Positions 60,219-64,000 of a DNA stretch of 64,000 nt are shown here, piece after piece. The notes beneath the pieces are model-generated. The model saw nothing but the letters and a program-made list of their open reading frames with translations. It did not search any database and was not told where the DNA came from. A program made the position numbers and the translations under genes. Numbering within the stretch: position 1 is the first letter of the stretch; every line of letters starts with the position of its first letter. Source of the stretch: Przewalskia tangutica (taxonomy: Eukaryota > Streptophyta > Magnoliopsida > Solanales > Solanaceae); the NCBI GenBank assembly GCA_029844215.1, contig CM056738.1:62277593-62341592 (forward strand), given 5' to 3'.

Positions 60219-62100
60219 TGTCACGACTGGACCGGGACGCGGCGGTGCCCTACACAGGCACCACTACAGTGCATGTCGAGAGATAATCAGCGGAACATAC
60301 ATGAAACTTATAAATAAAACAACGGAAGTAAAACAACAGGTCAGCCGATAGGGCTACCTTCCTGGACGTACATACATAAACGAAGCAGTTGCCTCCCTTC
60401 TTTACATATAAATTCAAATCATTTTTAAACATAAAATCAACTTACTTACTTTAAATAAATCAAGACACGTAGCTTTAAATCAAATCTCATAACTTCCTAA
60501 CCATTCTTACCAACATCTCCCATAAGACTTGGTAAGGACTTAGGATAATTTAAACATACTTTTAACTTAGAATCAACAACGTGAACACTTCTTAACTTCT
60601 AGGAGTAGAAGAAATCTTGAAATATTATCACATGGATATTTCATACGTAGGATCATGCCAAAGAAAGAAGAGGTTCACATACCTCGCGACGCTTATCGAC
60701 AAGTAGCAAAATGCTCCAACGTACTTCAACCTTGATAGCTATTCCATCCTTCAAGTAGGATACGCTATACTTAGTACTTCAACCTATAATGGTCACAATA
60801 CGTCCATTAACCTCTTACTACAAACGTAGAATATTCTAAGTGCTAAGCCGCTAAATTCTACGGAAAATCGGACAGCACCTCCTTTGTTTCTACTTACTTT
60901 GCCACCTTTTTCAAGGCCGAATACAATAACCAAACAGCCCCAATTGGCTCACAAAAATCTATAAGGTACTCCAATACAAATAAATAACCATACTGCCCCA
61001 ATTGGCTCACCACAATATAGAAGGTAGTCCAATATAAATGAAAACAAACTATTACAAACTAGAAGTACAAATTCGGCCACCTTGAGTTCAACAATACCAA
61101 TTCTTATCCAATTTCCATTTCAATCCAAATTGGTAGCATAACATGATATCAAGTCGCATTTGATTATAACAACCATAATCTTTAAGTAAGTAACATGCGA
61201 CGATTTCTAATAAACGACCAATTAGTAATCCAGCTTAACATGGCTTACATTTCATTTCGGTTTTCCAAGGCTACAATCAATCCATAATCCTTATAAACTT
61301 CTACATATCAACTTCATGCTAGCAACATGTAAAGCTAACAACACAAAATAAATATATAACCTTGTAACACTTTAAAAGACAAGATTATACCTCAACGACT
61401 CTTAACCCAACTCCATCCCGAAGTCGCTCCTTAGTAGTTTAGAACCTCTCCAAGACACTTCAATCCGACATTGAGACCTTAGAACCACACCAACAACTTT
61501 CCTTCAACTTACAATCCAAAACCTAGAAAGCCACTAGGTTTTCACTTTGCGACTAACCCAAAACTATCTTTTCCGAGATTTTTCTATTGAGATATGCTTC
61601 TGATACACATAAGAACCTTGGGTTAAAGTTTGGAGCTTAATGGACAAGAAACGAAAAAGTCTTTCTTCCTTTAGGTGAAGCCGAGCTCCTATCATTGTTC
61701 ATCCAATTTTGTAATTTTGGCTACGTGTGGAACTCTTGTCTTGCTACTAGTACCCTTATATAACAACATGGAGGGCTAAGATAAAAACATATGTGTGGTT
61801 TGGATGCACTCCTTTAAAATATCATGCTAAGTGGTCCCATTGACCAAGTCAAAATTGTCAAGCTACTACTTTGCAAGACTTGGTTATCTAACAAGGGTCA
61901 AATGACCCTTTTGTCCATGTAATTTTCGTCCAAGACACCATTTAAGGGGGGTGACACGTGTCGCCCTCCCATTCGTCACAATAGTACGCGTTTTAGAAAA
62001 TTTCATAATTCCGAGAATTTTTTTTACAAGTCTCAAATCTTAACACTGTGAGTTCTTACGTACGTTCTTACACCATGTCCTGTAAATACGGGGTGTAACA
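60219..62100 (-). mobile_element. 3' LTR of element G (1882 bp)
   Basis: It runs from TGTCACGACTGGACCGGG to ACGGGGTGTAACA. It is the shortest complete LTR in the window and lacks the R-region arrays of A, B, I, J and C. Confidence 0.9.
61754..61966 (-). promoter_or_regulatory. U3 promoter of G
   Basis: TATATAAGG is at 61754-61762 (minus strand). GGGTGACACGTGTCGCCC (61949-61966) is the palindrome with one mismatch and an intact CACGTG, 187 bp upstream. Confidence 0.65.
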
Positions 62101-62136
62101 TTCTTCCCCCCTTAGAAACATTCGTCCTCGAATGTT
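62101..62136 (-). other. polypurine tract of G and adjacent hairpin
   Basis: The minus strand reads CTAAGGGGGGAAGAA against the LTR. AACATTCG-TCCT-CGAATGTT lies at 62117-62136. Confidence 0.88.
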
Positions 62137-63296
62137 CTTTCGGAGTCAAACTTATAATTACCGACATAGTTTCCTGTCACAATCCCGACATACCAACAAT
62201 GCCACACATGGCCCTAATACCTCGCACACGCATAACTGTCCATCATAAGCCCAAAAGAGATTATCCTTTCGTACTTTCAACTCATACTAGCATACATACA
62301 TAACTTCCATACCGATTCTGGCCTCAAATCTTTGGAGTCACTCTATAAAACAATATAAGGCCATTTCCGGCTTTCATGACCTGGTTCCAGTGGAACGCGT
62401 CCACGAACCCGTAAAACAATTAACTAAACTTGGGCCTTGCGCTCGTGACCACTCGCGTGGCGGAACTACTACCAACTGATCCCACTCCATTCCAGCCATG
62501 GGAGACCCGTAACAGTCCTCAACCCACTCGGCGTCGCACTTAACTCTTATCCTTGTCCGACTTAAAATCTTATTGCGAGAAAACCTTATATACCTAAGGT
62601 CTCGCGATAATCAATATTCTTAGGCTCGCAATTTCCATGCTCCACGCCCACCTTACGGTCCCAAGAATCGGTACAAAAACTTCTCATAATACCAAAACCA
62701 TGTTGTCTCGATCACAATAACCATTGCTTACTCTATCCAGACCTCATCCGTATAATTCTCTTAAGCTTACTACACAGCTTAATCTATTAACATGACATTC
62801 CGTTAGGTTCCTTAATATGGCTTCTTAAGGGTTCACTACCCTATCAGACAGCTCATCCTTTCCCAATTACCTCAAAATAAAACACAAAACCTTGGCGAAA
62901 ATTCATTAACTATACCATACCTTCCCGGTATCTAGTTAGTCTTTACCAATTCCTGGTAATCTAAAATTATTCTAGGCAACACGCGTCTGACCCTCATACA
63001 TAACTCCGTATAGATGTATGTCACAATACCAACTATACTATGATCATAACCAACCTGGATACGCAATTCACATCATCTTTCCTGGGTCACTGCTGCCTTT
63101 CTCGTAGCTGCAATCAACATAACTCGTTAGGGAGGGACGACCCTAACAACACAGCTCTATCGCACGATCTCAGAGTGAGAAGAATGGAAACCAATCCTAA
63201 ATGTCCTGCAGCCTCCTGATTATAGATGTGGTGCACAACACACCGATAATCAAGACTCTACTAGACACGGTCTGTAGACACTTTCCGAGGACTAAT
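62137..63296 (-). other. non-coding interior of G with conserved block 62396-62650
   Basis: No protein is recognised. The block (CCACGAACCCGTA, GCTCGTGACC, GAGACCCGTAACAGTCCTCAA) parallels B and C. The last 150 bp (from about 63140) is the gag-leader text shared by all elements, but no MPPR-type start is left. Confidence 0.65.
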
Positions 63297-63308
63297 CGCT
63301 CGATACCA
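63297..63308 (-). other. primer-binding site of G (damaged)
   Basis: TGGTATCGAGCG on the minus strand, one base short of the tRNA-Met site, as in J and C. Confidence 0.8.
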
Positions 63309-63312
63309 CTTT

Positions 63313-64000
63313 TGTCACGACCGACCGGGATCGCGATCGTGCCCTACTGGCACCCTACGTAAACATCAGAGATAATCACAGGAACATACATGAAACTTAT
63401 AAATAAAACAACAGAAGTAAAACAACAGGTCAGCCGATAGGGCTACCTTCCTGGACGTACATACATAAACGAAGCAGTTGCCTCCCTTCTTTACATATAA
63501 ATTCAAATCATTTTTAAACATAAAATCAACTTACTTACTTTAAATAAATCAAGACACGTAGCTTTAAATCAAATCTCATAACTTCCTAACCATTCTTACC
63601 AACATCTCCCATAAGACTTGGTAAGGACTTAGGATAATTTAAACATACTTTTAACTTAGAATCAACAACGTGAACACTTCTTAACTTCTAGGAGTAGAAT
63701 AAATCTTGAAATATTATCACATGGATATTTCATACGTAGGATCATGCCAAAGAAAGAAGAGGTTCACATACCTCGCGACGCTTATCGACAAGTAGCAAAA
63801 TGCTCCAACGTACTTCAACCTTGATAGCTATTCCATCCTTCAAGTAGGATACGCTATACTTAGTACTTCAACCTATAATGGTCACAATCGTCCATTAACC
63901 TCTTACTACAAACGTAGAATATTCTAAGTGCTAAGCGCTAAATTCTACGGAAAATCGGACAGCACCTCCTTTGTTTCTACTTACTTTGCCACCTTTTTCA
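63313..64000 (-). mobile_element. 5' LTR of element G, cut by the window end
   Basis: It starts TGTCACGACCGACCGGG and follows 60219-60910 almost base for base after the first 70 bp. Confidence 0.9.

Larger units (their letters stand above)
60219..64000 (-). mobile_element. element G, short non-autonomous LTR element (partly in window)
   Basis: The 3' LTR is 60219-62100, the interior 62101-63308, and the 5' LTR from 63313 to the window end. The two LTRs are almost identical over the shared 690 bp apart from the first 70 bases and a few indels, so insertion was recent. The interior is only 1.2 kb, with PPT, the conserved non-coding block and a damaged PBS, and encodes no gag or pol. The left flank GTTCC (60214-60218) should reappear beyond the window. 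Confidence 0.88.

Overview
The window is plant heterochromatin made entirely of LTR retrotransposons. No host gene, tRNA, rRNA, CRISPR array or bacterial-type operon is visible. The elements are Ty3/gypsy of chromovirus type. They show a CCHC gag knuckle, a DPGST protease, a FIDD reverse transcriptase, Ty3-type RNase H, integrase, a C-terminal chromodomain (WEAEEDM), a primer-binding site for initiator tRNA-Met (TGGTATCAGAGC) and long LTRs (1.9-3.8 kb). Together these fit the Tekay/Del clade of a flowering plant, probably a dicot. The species cannot be fixed from the sequence.

Layout (letters are mine). The oldest element, D (minus strand), appears to hold everything else. Part of its 3' LTR lies at 7033-7475 and 48389-49371, and its pol lies at 49392-52835. 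Left side: LTR fragment L (4883-7032) sits in D's LTR, and element A (gag and 5' LTR, 1-4882) sits in L. Centre: element B (7476-48388, target-site duplication CATAC on both sides) sits in D's LTR. Inside B's body is element I (12616-32005, TCTCT on both sides), and inside I's pol is a full-structure element J (17286-27031). Inside B's 5' LTR is a solo LTR H (34951-47959, ATAGG on both sides), and inside H is element C (37392-47037). Right side: D's pol is cut by a plus-strand LTR K (52836). K is cut by E (minus, 53012), E by F (plus, 57438) and F by G (minus, 60219 to beyond the window).

How the parts work together. J and I carry gag, protease, RT, RNase H, integrase and chromodomain, but all frames are broken. 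B, C and G lack most or all of pol but keep PBS, polypurine tract and matched LTRs, so they look non-autonomous. B keeps only gag, C keeps part of gag plus the integrase end, and G keeps neither. These three share a roughly 350-bp non-coding internal block that I cannot assign. Most LTRs share a U3 promoter layout: a TATA box preceded 170-195 bp upstream by a palindrome centred on a G-box-like core (CACGTG or CACATG, with CAAGTG variants). They also share two U5-side hairpins.

Data quality matters here. Sibling LTRs differ mostly at CAG/CTG sites, in patches. Three different elements share the same damaged PBS. This looks like unpolished long-read consensus error at methylated CHG sites, so many frameshifts may not be real. 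Coordinates of LTR ends are good to about 1-3 bases. Protein-domain limits are approximate.
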